Source: Deinococcales bacterium
GTDB lineage: Bacteria; Deinococcota; Deinococci; Deinococcales; JAAFIG01
Direction of reading: 5' to 3'
Assembly (NCBI GenBank): GCA_013298595.1
Contig: JAAFIG010000025.1
Location: forward strand, 5,185-69,184
DNA: 64,000 nt
The notes beneath the pieces were generated by a model, which worked only from the letters and a program-made list of their open reading frames with translations, ran no database searches and was not told the origin of the DNA. Shown one piece after another: positions 52,556 through 61,146 of this stretch (within the stretch, counting starts at the first letter, position 1; each line of letters opens with the position of its first letter). Position numbers and translations under genes: made by a program.

Positions 52556-52641
52556 AACAACCTCCGTTGTGACTCGAGGGTTGGCTCGAGTGGGTTTGGA
52601 ATACTCGAGTATAGCGCACTTGGCTTGTGGTTTGTGGCATT

Positions 52642-53559
52642 TTAGGTGATAGCGTTGAGTAGTGCGTGATGGACAACATTTTGCACGGCTGCAACAAGGG
52701 CAATCAGTGGTGGTGTAGGTATATCACCGCAACTAAAGACAAAGCTGGTGTCGCCATCGTGAGGTGTGTGGGATGGGCGTGTGCCTCGAGCTAAACCCAT
52801 TTGTGCGGCTTGGGCAAGGATGTTGCACTCAAGTTTGCTGAGTTTGGCATCTGTGCCAATGGCGATAAGGGTGGTGTTGGTGTGTTCTAAGAAACGGTTT
52901 TGTCCTGCGGTGAGGATCTCGAGGCGTTCGGGTTCGGTGAGGCGTGTACCGTCGGGTTTGCGGGTGCCTGCTATCACTTCGCCGTTTGGGTTGACGATGT
53001 CGCCTGTTGGGTTGGCAATGACCATCGCTGCCACTCGAGCTTCACCAACTTGAATCAGGGCATTGCCGAGACCGCCCGGCTCGGCATGGGCAAAACCAAG
53101 TAATTTGCCTACCATAGCTCCTGTTCCTGCGCCGATTAAACCGTTGGGAATGGGTTGGCTCGAGGCATTTTGACAGGCGATGTAGCCTTCGGTGGCACTC
53201 GGGCGAATCTTTGGATTGCCGTGAGCTAAGTCGAAAATGACGGCGCTTGGCACGATGGGTATGCGTCCACCGGGGGTGAGGACACCTTCGTTTTGTTCCT
53301 CGAGGTATTGGGTTACGCCTGTTGTAGCAGCAAGTCCGAAAGCACTGCCACCTGTTAGGAGGAGCGCATGGACTTTTTCCACGGCTTTGTCAGGGGCAAG
53401 TAATGGAGTTTCTCGAGTGCCTGGTGCTCCACCTCGTACTTCAGCACTCATGACTGCGCCACCTTTGGGTAAAAGTATGACAGTGCAACCCGTTTTGGCT
53501 TCGAGGTGCGTCCAATGTCCAACGCGGATATTGGGTAATGCGGTTAAGGTGTGGTTCAC
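52642..53559 (-). CDS. P1-family (DmpA-like) peptidase
   Basis: 305 residues. Peptidase family S58: LPNIRVGHWTHLEAKTGCTVILLPKGGAVMSAEVRGGAPGTRETPLL, LLTGGSAFGLAATTGVTQYLEEQ, and GLIGAGTGAMVGKLLG. The self-cleavage site is expected at NTTLIAIGTDAKLSK, where the Thr (or Ser) after the cut becomes the N-terminal nucleophile. Members include aminopeptidase DmpA and nylon oligomer hydrolase. It overlaps the wecA-type gene upstream by four bases (the stop of that gene is at 53556), so the two are co-expressed. Substrate unknown. Confidence 0.9.
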   Translation of the reverse strand: MNHTLTALPNIRVGHWTHLEAKTGCTVILLPKGGAVMSAEVRGGAPGTRETPLLAPDKAVEKVHALLLTGGSAFGLAATTGVTQYLEEQNEGVLTPGGRIPIVPSAVIFDLAHGNPKIRPSATEGYIACQNASSQPIPNGLIGAGTGAMVGKLLGFAHAEPGGLGNALIQVGEARVAAMVIANPTGDIVNPNGEVIAGTRKPDGTRLTEPERLEILTAGQNRFLEHTNTTLIAIGTDAKLSKLECNILAQAAQMGLARGTRPSHTPHDGDTSFVFSCGDIPTPPLIALVAAVQNVVHHALLNAIT

Positions 53560-54653
53560 GTTTCTAGTGTACTTGAGGCTGGTGGTGTGCGTTTAACTTC
53601 GAGGATGCGTTGCTGGGCAACCAAGGCAAGTAAGGCAATGGTGATGATTGCACTGGCAAGAATGACCATGATGTTGACTCGTTGAATCAGCATCGAAACA
53701 ATACTTAGGAGCAGCGTGGCACTCCACAGGGCAATCACGCTACGGCGCTGATCTAAACCTCGGCGCAGCAGTAAGTGATGTAGGTGGTCTTTACCAGGAG
53801 TATCTGGGCGAACGCCACGCAGAATGCGACGAATCGTCACTTGGGTGGTATCAAGAATGGGAACAAGCAAAACAACCACAGGTGCGAGAATACTGGCTGC
53901 CGCTCCAACTTTTAAGGTGCCAAGCATCGAAACAGCCGCCAAGGTAAAGCCAATAAAGGTTGCCCCTGCATCGCCGAGAATGATTTTTGATGGATTAAAA
54001 TTGTGCCGCAAAAATCCTAAGCATGAACCCGCCAAGGCAGCCAGAATTAAGGTAGCAGCTCCTCGAGTCGAGAATTGTGTTGAAAGAGCAAGTAAACTCA
54101 TGGCGGTAATAAAGCCAAGTCCGCCGACATTGCCATCGATACCGTCGAGCAAATTGACAGCATTGGTGATACCCACCACCCAAATGATGGTCAGGATGGC
54201 ATCTGCCCACATCGGCAACCACGTGATGTCAATGCGAATACCATTGACAATCAGTAGTCCCGCACAAAGTATTTGTACAACAATACGAAACAAACTGGGT
54301 AATTCAAATTGATCATCTATAAAACCAACCAGCACCATGATCGCGCCACCCAAAGCAATGGAAAGTAATTGGATATTGACGGTGGCAAGCAAGGCTGGTT
54401 TGAGCGCAATGGCGAGTACCATGGCGGCAATCACACCCGCAAAAACCGTTAATCCACCGACATTGGGTAGCAATTCTTTGTTCAAACGGCGTTCATTGGG
54501 TTTATCACCTAATCCGCGTTCGACAGCGTAAGCTCGTACTCGAGGGATAAAAAACCATGTCACTGCCACAGCTGTTAAAAAAATCAGGCTGACTGGTAGC
54601 ACTCCAATCTCGAGTCCACCACTGATACCAAAGCTTTTTAAGAATTCGTTCAC
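53556..54653 (-). CDS. Undecaprenyl-phosphate sugar-1-phosphate transferase (WecA/TagO type)
   Basis: 365 residues with about ten or eleven hydrophobic spans. Glycosyltransferase family 4 motifs: DKPNERRLNKELLPNVGGLTVF near the start, VNLLDGIDGNVGGLGFI (catalytic Asp), ILGDAGATFIGF, and the cytoplasmic KDHLHHLLLRRG (the HIHH-like loop). It moves a sugar phosphate, usually GlcNAc-1-P, onto undecaprenyl phosphate to start a surface polymer. The presence of this and not MraY is judged from the DGIDG and HHL motifs. It is coupled to the P1 peptidase gene. Confidence 0.92.
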   Translation of the reverse strand: MNEFLKSFGISGGLEIGVLPVSLIFLTAVAVTWFFIPRVRAYAVERGLGDKPNERRLNKELLPNVGGLTVFAGVIAAMVLAIALKPALLATVNIQLLSIALGGAIMVLVGFIDDQFELPSLFRIVVQILCAGLLIVNGIRIDITWLPMWADAILTIIWVVGITNAVNLLDGIDGNVGGLGFITAMSLLALSTQFSTRGAATLILAALAGSCLGFLRHNFNPSKIILGDAGATFIGFTLAAVSMLGTLKVGAAASILAPVVVLLVPILDTTQVTIRRILRGVRPDTPGKDHLHHLLLRRGLDQRRSVIALWSATLLLSIVSMLIQRVNIMVILASAIITIALLALVAQQRILEVKRTPPASSTLET

Positions 54654-54696
54654 AACGCCTTAGTTTACTCGAGAAATCCGAGAAGCATGAGAGTGC

Positions 54697-55323
54697 TTAT
54701 TTGGTGCCGTAAATACGGTCGCCAGCGTCGCCTAATCCTGGCACAATGTACGCATGGTCGTTGAGGTGCGAATCGAGGGCTGCAACAACAATTTCCACAT
54801 CTGGGTGCGCTGCTTGGACTCGAGCCACACCTTCTGGTGCTGCAATAATGTTGAGCAGTTTAATTTGACTAGCGCCAAGTTTTTTGACTTCGGCTATGGC
54901 ATCCACGGCACTACCACCTGTTGCCAGCATTGGGTCGAGGACAAATACGCGGCGGTCTTTGATGTCTTGTGGCAATTTTGCGTAGTAACGCACTGGTAAT
55001 TTACTTTCAGGATTGCGGTATGTGCCAATATGTCCGACCTTCGCGGCTGGCACAAGTTTCAAAATCCCATCCACCATAATTAAACCAGCTCGTAGAATAG
55101 CCACCAAAGCCAATTTCTTGCCCGAAAGCACTTTGACTCGAGCTGTTTCCACAGGGGTCTTAACCGTTGTTTCCTCGAGTTCAAGATCACGCATGGCTTC
55201 AAATGCCATCAGCATCGTGACTTCGGTAATCAGTTCACGAAAATCTTTGCTGCCTGTGCGTTCATCGCGGATCAGAGCCAGTTTATGCTGCACCAAGGGA
55301 TGGTCAATAACAGTTAAGGACAT
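54697..55323 (-). CDS. upp: Uracil phosphoribosyltransferase
   Basis: 208 residues. It makes UMP from uracil and PRPP in salvage. Family features: [52 protein letters not shown], the PRPP loop [17 protein letters not shown], and the uracil site [14 protein letters not shown] at the very end. The length is standard. It ends 43 bases before the wecA-type gene start, so they may form one transcript with the P1 peptidase. On the minus strand TACCCT lies 6 bases before the ATG as a leaderless-type -10, overlapping a CTCGAG. Confidence 0.97.
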   Translation of the reverse strand: MSLTVIDHPLVQHKLALIRDERTGSKDFRELITEVTMLMAFEAMRDLELEETTVKTPVETARVKVLSGKKLALVAILRAGLIMVDGILKLVPAAKVGHIGTYRNPESKLPVRYYAKLPQDIKDRRVFVLDPMLATGGSAVDAIAEVKKLGASQIKLLNIIAAPEGVARVQAAHPDVEIVVAALDSHLNDHAYIVPGLGDAGDRIYGTK

Positions 55324-55402
55324 GTCTCGAGGGTATCATATTTGGGCTGAAGCAGAAGGTTGAAAGATGAAGGATAAAGACAAAAGATGAAGGCAAAAGC
55401 TC

Positions 55403-56731
55403 CTACACTCCTAGAGTCGAGGTTTTCCAATGTCCAGTGTTCCAGCGTTGCCAGTAAATAATGGCGAGGAGTGTGAGATAGGCAAATGGTGCTCCCCACA
55501 GGGCGAGAAGTCCGCCGCCGTTTTGCAAAATGATGTAACCACCAAGCACCATGATTGTCCAAGCAAAAATCAGGGTGATAATAGCAGGGAATTGGGTGTC
55601 TCCTGTGCCGAGTAGGGCGCTACGAAAGACAATATTAACAGCATCGAAAAGTTGGTAAAACGCCATTAATCGCAGTAAATCGGTGGTCAGTTGAATCACT
55701 GCAGGTTCACTCGAGAAAATTTTGGCGAGTGGGGTAGCAAGAATCCAAAAGGCGATGCCAATAGCTCCCATCCAAATCATGCCAAGCCTCACCCCTGTAA
55801 AGGTGGCAGTGTTGGCAGTCTCGAGGTCTTTGGCTCCGATGTAACGTCCAACCAGACTGGCAGTGGCGCTACCAAGGGCAAAACCGGGCATAAAGGCAAG
55901 GCTCGAGATTTGATTACCGATTTGACTAGCAGCGAGGGCTTCGGTACTGATACGAGCGGTCAAGGCGATAAAAGCAGTAAATGCACTAACCTCAAGCATT
56001 TCGAGGAAACCCATTGGCAAGCCAACCCGTAACATCTCGAGCCACTCATTGCGTTTGGGTATGGCAAATCGGACTGGGTAAATCTTGGTTTGTTGCCATG
56101 CCAGTACGGACAAAATACTTGCACCAATGGCGACACTAATAATTGTGCCAACAGCAGTACCAACCAAGCCAAGTTTGGGCGCACCAAATTGTCCGTAAAC
56201 AAAAATCCAATTGAGTAAGACATTGCCAAGCACAACTCCCCAGTTAACCAGCATTGGAATTCTCGAGTTGCCTATGCCAATAAAAAAACTGATTAACACG
56301 GTACTGAGTAAAGCAAATGGCACTTCAAAAATTCGGACTTTGGCGTACTCGAGCGCCAGTGTTTGTACTTCTGGTTTGGCACCACTGATGCCAATTAACC
56401 ATGTTAGCAATGGTAAAAAAAGGATTAATGCTGGCAGTAGTGCCACTACTAAAACCAAATAATTATTCAGCCAACGTCCAACTCGAGCGTTATCTTTTGC
56501 GCCGTAAGCTTGGGAAATAAACGGTACGGCACTGCCTACTGTGCCGCGTAGCAACAAAAACAGTGTGAAATACCACATCACGCCTAAACCCACTGCACCA
56601 AGAGCAACAGTACCCAACTGACCAGCAAAAAAAGTATCGGTCACACCAAGTAATACCCCTGCTAAATTGGATACCAACAAAGGCAAGGCTATTTTAAGCA
56701 TTTCGGCGTTGAGTTCTCGAGATAAAACCAT
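55403..56731 (-). CDS. MATE-family efflux transporter
   Basis: 442 residues with twelve predicted spans in two similar halves. MATE features: LPLLVSNLAGVLLGVTDTFFAGQLGTVALGAVGLG at the start, VPFISQAYGAKDNARVGRWLNNYL, and in the second half ASQIGNQISSLAFMPGFALGSATASLVGRYIGAKDLETA. It exports drugs or metabolites with Na+ or H+ import. Divergent from the CYTH gene. The 79-base spacer to upp contains a short direct repeat of AAAGATGAAGG (about 55360-55395), without obvious role. Confidence 0.93.
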   Translation of the reverse strand: MVLSRELNAEMLKIALPLLVSNLAGVLLGVTDTFFAGQLGTVALGAVGLGVMWYFTLFLLLRGTVGSAVPFISQAYGAKDNARVGRWLNNYLVLVVALLPALILFLPLLTWLIGISGAKPEVQTLALEYAKVRIFEVPFALLSTVLISFFIGIGNSRIPMLVNWGVVLGNVLLNWIFVYGQFGAPKLGLVGTAVGTIISVAIGASILSVLAWQQTKIYPVRFAIPKRNEWLEMLRVGLPMGFLEMLEVSAFTAFIALTARISTEALAASQIGNQISSLAFMPGFALGSATASLVGRYIGAKDLETANTATFTGVRLGMIWMGAIGIAFWILATPLAKIFSSEPAVIQLTTDLLRLMAFYQLFDAVNIVFRSALLGTGDTQFPAIITLIFAWTIMVLGGYIILQNGGGLLALWGAPFAYLTLLAIIYWQRWNTGHWKTSTLGV

Positions 56732-56799
56732 ACCCGCACCGTAACATAACCACCACGTGTATTGCTTGCGCGAAACGGCGTACTCGAGTAGCGTGACGT

Positions 56800-57423
56800 A
56801 TGAGCATTGAACGTGAATTAAAACTGACAGGTGTGTTACCTAAACTTGATGGTGTCTCGAGTATCGCTGGGGTGAAGTTGCAGTTGCAACGCATTGAAAA
56901 ACAAATCAATACGTATTTTGATACGCCTGATTTGCAACTCAGACGTTCAGGCTCGAGTTTACGCTTGCGGCGTGTGGATACAGGAAACCACGTGTTTACA
57001 TGGAAAGGACAAAGCCAAATTGTCAATGGTTGGCACAGCAAAGCAGAAATCGAATTACCTGCTGGCAATGCCCAAAGTATCCTCGAGTTACAACACCCAG
57101 AAATTCTCGAGCAGCTTCACGGTATTGCACTGACAGACCTTGTTTGTATTTGCCGTTTTGATACCACCCGACACGTGTATACCCTCGAGAACATCGGCGA
57201 ACTCGCCTTAGACGATGTTCAAGTTAAGCAAGATGAAACCATTCTCGAGACGTTTTCCGAACTCGAGCTAGAAGCCCTGCCTGATGCCCCCGAAACCACT
57301 TTGCAAAATGTGGCATTGACCTTAACTGCTATGGGCAGACTCGAGCCAAGTAAGTTAAGTAAATCGGCTCGAGCACTAGCAGCAGTTGAGCGGGAGATTA
57401 AGAGGAAAGTGCAAAGCTCGTAA
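56800..57423 (+). CDS. CYTH-domain protein (triphosphate tunnel enzyme)
   Basis: 207 residues. The start MSIERELKLTG is the CYTH signature ExExK (E-R-E-L-K), and the tunnel residues follow: NTYFDTPDLQLRRSGSSLRLRRVDTGNHVFTWKGQS, then HSKAEIELP, CRFDTTRHVYTL and ETFSELELEAL near the end. CYTH enzymes hydrolyse inorganic triphosphate or thiamine triphosphate, or make cAMP in a few cases. No CHAD domain is fused. Activity most likely a triphosphatase. Transcribed divergently from the MATE gene and followed by the cytochrome-like gene. Confidence 0.92.
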   Translation: MSIERELKLTGVLPKLDGVSSIAGVKLQLQRIEKQINTYFDTPDLQLRRSGSSLRLRRVDTGNHVFTWKGQSQIVNGWHSKAEIELPAGNAQSILELQHPEILEQLHGIALTDLVCICRFDTTRHVYTLENIGELALDDVQVKQDETILETFSELELEALPDAPETTLQNVALTLTAMGRLEPSKLSKSARALAAVEREIKRKVQSS

Positions 57424-57447
57424 GTCACAGCTTTGTGCTCCTTCTTG

Positions 57448-57476
57448 TTGATAGCTTGACAATTGTTCGGTATGCT
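57448..57476 (+). promoter_or_regulatory. Promoter of the heme/copper protein gene
   Basis: TTGATA (57448-57453), 17 bases, TATGCT (57471-57476), then 6 bases to the ATG at 57483. One of the clearest examples of a leaderless promoter here. Confidence 0.75.
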
Positions 57477-57482
57477 TTGTGC

Positions 57483-58997
57483 ATGAAATCTTCACAATTT
57501 ACGGTTGCAGCGGTTTTACTTTTTGCCATTGGGGCAGTGGGTATGGGTGTTGCTTTGCGTGGTACACAAGGTGAAACTCGTCCAAGTGCAACACATTCAA
57601 TGATGATGCGTGCCGATAGTAACGGCAGTACTGTGCCGCCTTTGCTCAGTTACATTCCCAATTATTACGAGCATGTCAAACCAATTCTCGAGGCAAGTTG
57701 TACGGGATGCCATGTGGAAAATGGAATTGCTCCGTTTAGTTTAACCAGTTTTGCTGATGCCAAAGCTAACCATCGGCAGATTTACTTGGATGCCAGAGCG
57801 CAACGCATGCCACCTTTTCCACCTAATGGTGAAAGCCCCAAGTTTAAGCACGAAATGCGGCTATCCAAGGATGAAATCGCCATTCTTGCCAATTGGTCTT
57901 GGAGTGGTGCGCCCGAAGGCAGCAGCAAAAAAGCCGTATCGGCTACTTCTCGAGTGGCTCGAGTGAGTGTGCGTTCCGATTTGAAATTATCGATGCCGAA
58001 AGTCTTTAAGCCAAACGCGCAACTTTCCGATGAGTACCGCTGCTTTTTACTTGACACCAAGCTCGAGGGTGAGCGTTTTATCACGGGGTACGACATTCTG
58101 CCCGGCACTGCCAGTGTGGTGCATCATGTGCTGATGTTTGAACTCGAAGCTGGCTTGGTCGCCGAAGCTAAACGACTCGAGGCTGCCGAAGGTGATAACC
58201 GTGACGGCTACACTTGTTTTGGTGGTCCACGAGTTGCCAATGGTTTGCAACCAATTGGGGCTTGGGCACCGGGTAGCCCCGCTGTTAAATTCCCTGAAGG
58301 TACTGGTGCCAAATTACGGGCTGGTTCGCAATTACTGATGCAAGTCCATTACAACCTGTCTAATGGTTCTCAACCCGATCAGAGCGCGGTTAAACTTGAG
58401 CTGTCACCCGTTGGTACTCGCTTAAAAGCCTTACTTAACTTTGCGCCCAGTGCACCCGTCGAATTGCCTTGCCCGGGTGCCTACCCTAGCGATAGCAAAA
58501 GCAATTGTCATCGTGAAGCAGCTTATGAACGCGTACTGGCACTGAATCCATCCAATAGTAACAAAAACCGTCGGGCTGGCAACACCCTGAAAAATTGTGT
58601 GCGTAACCTCGAGCAATACATCAACGGCTCGGATGCTACCCGTATCGAAACAATCTGCGAATACCCAGTCCCAGCCAACCTATCACTGCATGGCTTAGCT
58701 GGACACATGCACTACCTTGGTAAAACCATTAAACTCGAGATCAACCCAACTCGAGACACCCGTAAAGTGCTGCTGGACATTCCTAATTGGGATTTTCATT
58801 GGCAAGGTTTTTACTGGTTTGAACAACCCATTGTGGTGAAACCGGGCGATAATTTCCGAATTACTTGTACTTTTGATAACAGCCAAGCCAATCAACCATT
58901 TCTTGGTGGTGCACAACGCCAACCCAAATACATAGTTTGGGGCGAAGGCACCGAAGAAGAAATGTGCTTAGGTTACATCCAAGCCACGCTGAATTAA
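57483..58997 (+). CDS. Heme c / copper type II monooxygenase-like exported protein
   Basis: 504 residues from the ATG at 57483. N-terminal membrane anchor or signal (about 6-26). A heme c motif CTGCH lies in ILEASCTGCHVENGIAPFSL (about residue 75). The rest resembles the two copper domains of peptidylglycine or dopamine monooxygenases. All six copper ligands can be placed: His-His in SVVHHVLMFE, His in LMQVHYNLSNG, His-x-His in HGLAGHMHYLGK, and Met in EEEMCLGYI. This points to a periplasmic or surface redox enzyme joining an electron-carrying heme to a copper hydroxylase. The substrate is unknown. Confidence 0.85.
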   Translation: MKSSQFTVAAVLLFAIGAVGMGVALRGTQGETRPSATHSMMMRADSNGSTVPPLLSYIPNYYEHVKPILEASCTGCHVENGIAPFSLTSFADAKANHRQIYLDARAQRMPPFPPNGESPKFKHEMRLSKDEIAILANWSWSGAPEGSSKKAVSATSRVARVSVRSDLKLSMPKVFKPNAQLSDEYRCFLLDTKLEGERFITGYDILPGTASVVHHVLMFELEAGLVAEAKRLEAAEGDNRDGYTCFGGPRVANGLQPIGAWAPGSPAVKFPEGTGAKLRAGSQLLMQVHYNLSNGSQPDQSAVKLELSPVGTRLKALLNFAPSAPVELPCPGAYPSDSKSNCHREAAYERVLALNPSNSNKNRRAGNTLKNCVRNLEQYINGSDATRIETICEYPVPANLSLHGLAGHMHYLGKTIKLEINPTRDTRKVLLDIPNWDFHWQGFYWFEQPIVVKPGDNFRITCTFDNSQANQPFLGGAQRQPKYIVWGEGTEEEMCLGYIQATLN

Positions 58998-59007
58998 GAA
59001 ACATCCC

Positions 59008-59120
59008 GTAGGGGCGAGGCGTGCCTCGCCCTTGTAGGACAGTGTTTTAGACAAATCGCAGGCAATCAATCGACTTTTGACCATAGGTACTAGCCTCGAG
59101 GCATGCCTCAACCTGCCCTA
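59008..59120. repeat. REP-like hairpin and related palindrome upstream of gatB
   Basis: 59008-59032 is GTAGGGGCGAGGCGTGCCTC then GCCCT. 59094-59120 has CTCGAGGCATGCCTCAACCT then GCCCTA, a related palindrome. They occupy most of the 158-base spacer. Confidence 0.7.
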
Positions 59121-59143
59121 ACACTGCTTTGCTCGAGACACGG

Positions 59144-59149
59144 TAAACT
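59144..59149 (+). promoter_or_regulatory. -10 box (TAAACT) of leaderless gatB
   Basis: TAAACT ends 6 bases before the ATG at 59156. No ribosome site is seen, in keeping with a leaderless mRNA. Confidence 0.55.
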
Positions 59150-59155
59150 GCTGGT

Positions 59156-60580
59156 ATGTCGAGTGGTTACAAAGCTGTGATTGGTTTAGAAGTCCATATT
59201 CAATTGTCTACGCATTCTAAAATGTTCTCGAGTGTCAGTGCTAATTATTTTGGTGGTGCGCCGAATTCTTTTACTGATCCGTTTAGTTTGGGTTTGCCTG
59301 GGGTGTTACCCACCATTAATAAGCAAGCTGTGGATAATGCCCTGATGTTTGGGCTGGCTTTAAATTGTGATGTCAGTGGTTTTACGCAATTTCATCGGAA
59401 AAATTATTTTTATCCCGATAGTCCGCATAATTTTCAGATTTCGCAGTACGACCGTCCCATTGCTCGAGATGGTTTTATTGAAGTGCTGGGAAAAACCGTG
59501 CGAATTAAACGGGCGCATCTCGAGAATGATGCTGGTAAGTTGATTCATCCTGCCGATGCAGCGCACAGTTTGGTGGATTTAAACCGAGCGGGTTGTGCCT
59601 TAATCGAAATGGTCACCGAACCTGACATTGTCGATGCCGATCAGGCTCGAGCTTTTTTGCAAAAAATTCAGGCAATTGTGCAAGCTTTGGGTATTGGTGA
59701 TGCCAAACCTGAGGAAGGCAAAATGCGTTGCGATGTCAATGTTTCGGTGCATTTACCCAATACCGAATTTGGTACCAAAGTCGAAGTCAAAAATCTGAAT
59801 TCGTTTCGTAGTGTGGCACGGAGCCTAGATTATGAAATTGATCGGCAAATCAAAATTGTTCGAGGTGGTGGCAAAATTACCCAAGACACCATGGGTTGGG
59901 ATGATGAGCGCGGCAGAACTTTTTTAATGCGAACCAAAGAAGGCGAAGCTGATTATCGTTACTTCCCCGAACCTGATTTGCCACCACTCGAGATTGATGA
60001 TGCTTGGATTGCTCGTATTCGTGCCACCATGCCAAAATTACCTGATCAAAAAATTCTCGAGTACACTGCCCTTGGTTTGCGTGCTGCCGATGCAGAACAA
60101 ATTGCTTATAATGCAGCTGTCTCGAGTTTCTTTGAAACTTGCCAAGCTTTGTACAGCGGCGAAGCAGCAAAAATTGCCAATTGGCTCAATGCCGATGTCG
60201 CAGGGTATTTAAACGAACACGATCTCGAGATTACAGCCACAAAATTAACCCCTGCCCATCTGGCAGCGCTGTTAAAACTGATTGATTCGGGCACGATTTC
60301 GGGGCGGATTGCCAAAGATATTCTGGCAGATGTGATCAACGGAGCTAACCCAGAAACACTGGTTGCCGAACGCGGCTTACTGCAAGTTTCTGATACTGGG
60401 GCAATCGAAGCCGCTGTACAAAAAATCGTGCTCGAGAACCCTGATGTCTTAGCGCAAATCCAAGCGGGTAATGCCAAAGCAGTCAATAGTTTATTTGGCA
60501 AAGTGATGAAAGAAATGGGTGGCAAAGCCAACCCAGAAGTGATTCGGGCTGCACTGAACAAAGCGGTGGGTTTAAGCTAA
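59156..60580 (+). CDS. gatB: Asp-tRNA(Asn)/Glu-tRNA(Gln) amidotransferase subunit B
   Basis: 474 residues. GatB with GatA/GatC amidates mischarged Glu-tRNA(Gln) or Asp-tRNA(Asn). Family features: [83 protein letters not shown], and [20 protein letters not shown]. The C-terminal YqeY-like domain (about 330-474) ends with [25 protein letters not shown]. All parts present, full length. gatA and gatC are not in the window. A Uma2 gene follows 20 bases later. Confidence 0.97.
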   Translation: MSSGYKAVIGLEVHIQLSTHSKMFSSVSANYFGGAPNSFTDPFSLGLPGVLPTINKQAVDNALMFGLALNCDVSGFTQFHRKNYFYPDSPHNFQISQYDRPIARDGFIEVLGKTVRIKRAHLENDAGKLIHPADAAHSLVDLNRAGCALIEMVTEPDIVDADQARAFLQKIQAIVQALGIGDAKPEEGKMRCDVNVSVHLPNTEFGTKVEVKNLNSFRSVARSLDYEIDRQIKIVRGGGKITQDTMGWDDERGRTFLMRTKEGEADYRYFPEPDLPPLEIDDAWIARIRATMPKLPDQKILEYTALGLRAADAEQIAYNAAVSSFFETCQALYSGEAAKIANWLNADVAGYLNEHDLEITATKLTPAHLAALLKLIDSGTISGRIAKDILADVINGANPETLVAERGLLQVSDTGAIEAAVQKIVLENPDVLAQIQAGNAKAVNSLFGKVMKEMGGKANPEVIRAALNKAVGLS

Positions 60581-60600
60581 TTTTGGTGTACAATTTTTCT

Positions 60601-61146
60601 ATGCTCGAGACTCGAGAAGCCACGTATATGGATTGGTTGTTGCTTCCTGAAGATGAGCATCAACGTTTTGAATTACTCAATGGGAGGCTGGTCGAAACGG
60701 CATCACCAACAAGTACACATCAGGCAATTCTGGGCGAACTGAGTTACCAAATTCGTAGTTATTTACGACAAAATCCTTGTGGGGCAATGTATTTTGCACC
60801 GCTTGATGTTTTTATCGAACTCAACCAAATCGTTGTGCCTGATCTGATTTTTATTCGTTCAGCAAGATTGGATTTATTAACTGAACGCGGTTTGGTTGGT
60901 GCTCCTGATTTTGTGGTTGAGATTTTGTCACCATCCACCCGAATCCGCGACCTGACCGAAAAAGTTGTGTTGTATCAACGTAACCTCGTCCAAACATATT
61001 GGGTCATAGACCCTGTTGCACAGGAAATACTGGTTTTTGAACTCGGAGATTCACAAGCAAAAACCATCGGTTTGGATCGCAAAATAACTGTGCCGTGCCT
61101 GCCAGACTTTACACTTGAGGTTGCTACGTTGTTTGATAAGGCATGA
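60601..61146 (+). CDS. Uma2-family restriction endonuclease-like protein
   Basis: 181 residues from the ATG at 60601, with TACAAT (60589-60594) 6 bases before. Same family as 48618: FELLNGRLVETASPTSTHQAILGELSYQIRSYL, the acidic IVVPDLIFI (PD), then FVVEILSPSTRIRDLTEKVVLYQRNLVQTYWVIDP, with the E..S..T..D..K arrangement of the active site. In-frame codons before 60601 are less likely starts. It overlaps the DUF4127 gene by ATGA, so the two are translated together; the meaning of that pairing is unknown. Confidence 0.9.
   Translation: MLETREATYMDWLLLPEDEHQRFELLNGRLVETASPTSTHQAILGELSYQIRSYLRQNPCGAMYFAPLDVFIELNQIVVPDLIFIRSARLDLLTERGLVGAPDFVVEILSPSTRIRDLTEKVVLYQRNLVQTYWVIDPVAQEILVFELGDSQAKTIGLDRKITVPCLPDFTLEVATLFDKA

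Noticed and set aside
55355-55397. Functional repeat element in the upp-MATE spacer
   Set aside because: Only a short imperfect direct repeat of AAAGATGAAGG; no symmetry or recurrence elsewhere was seen.
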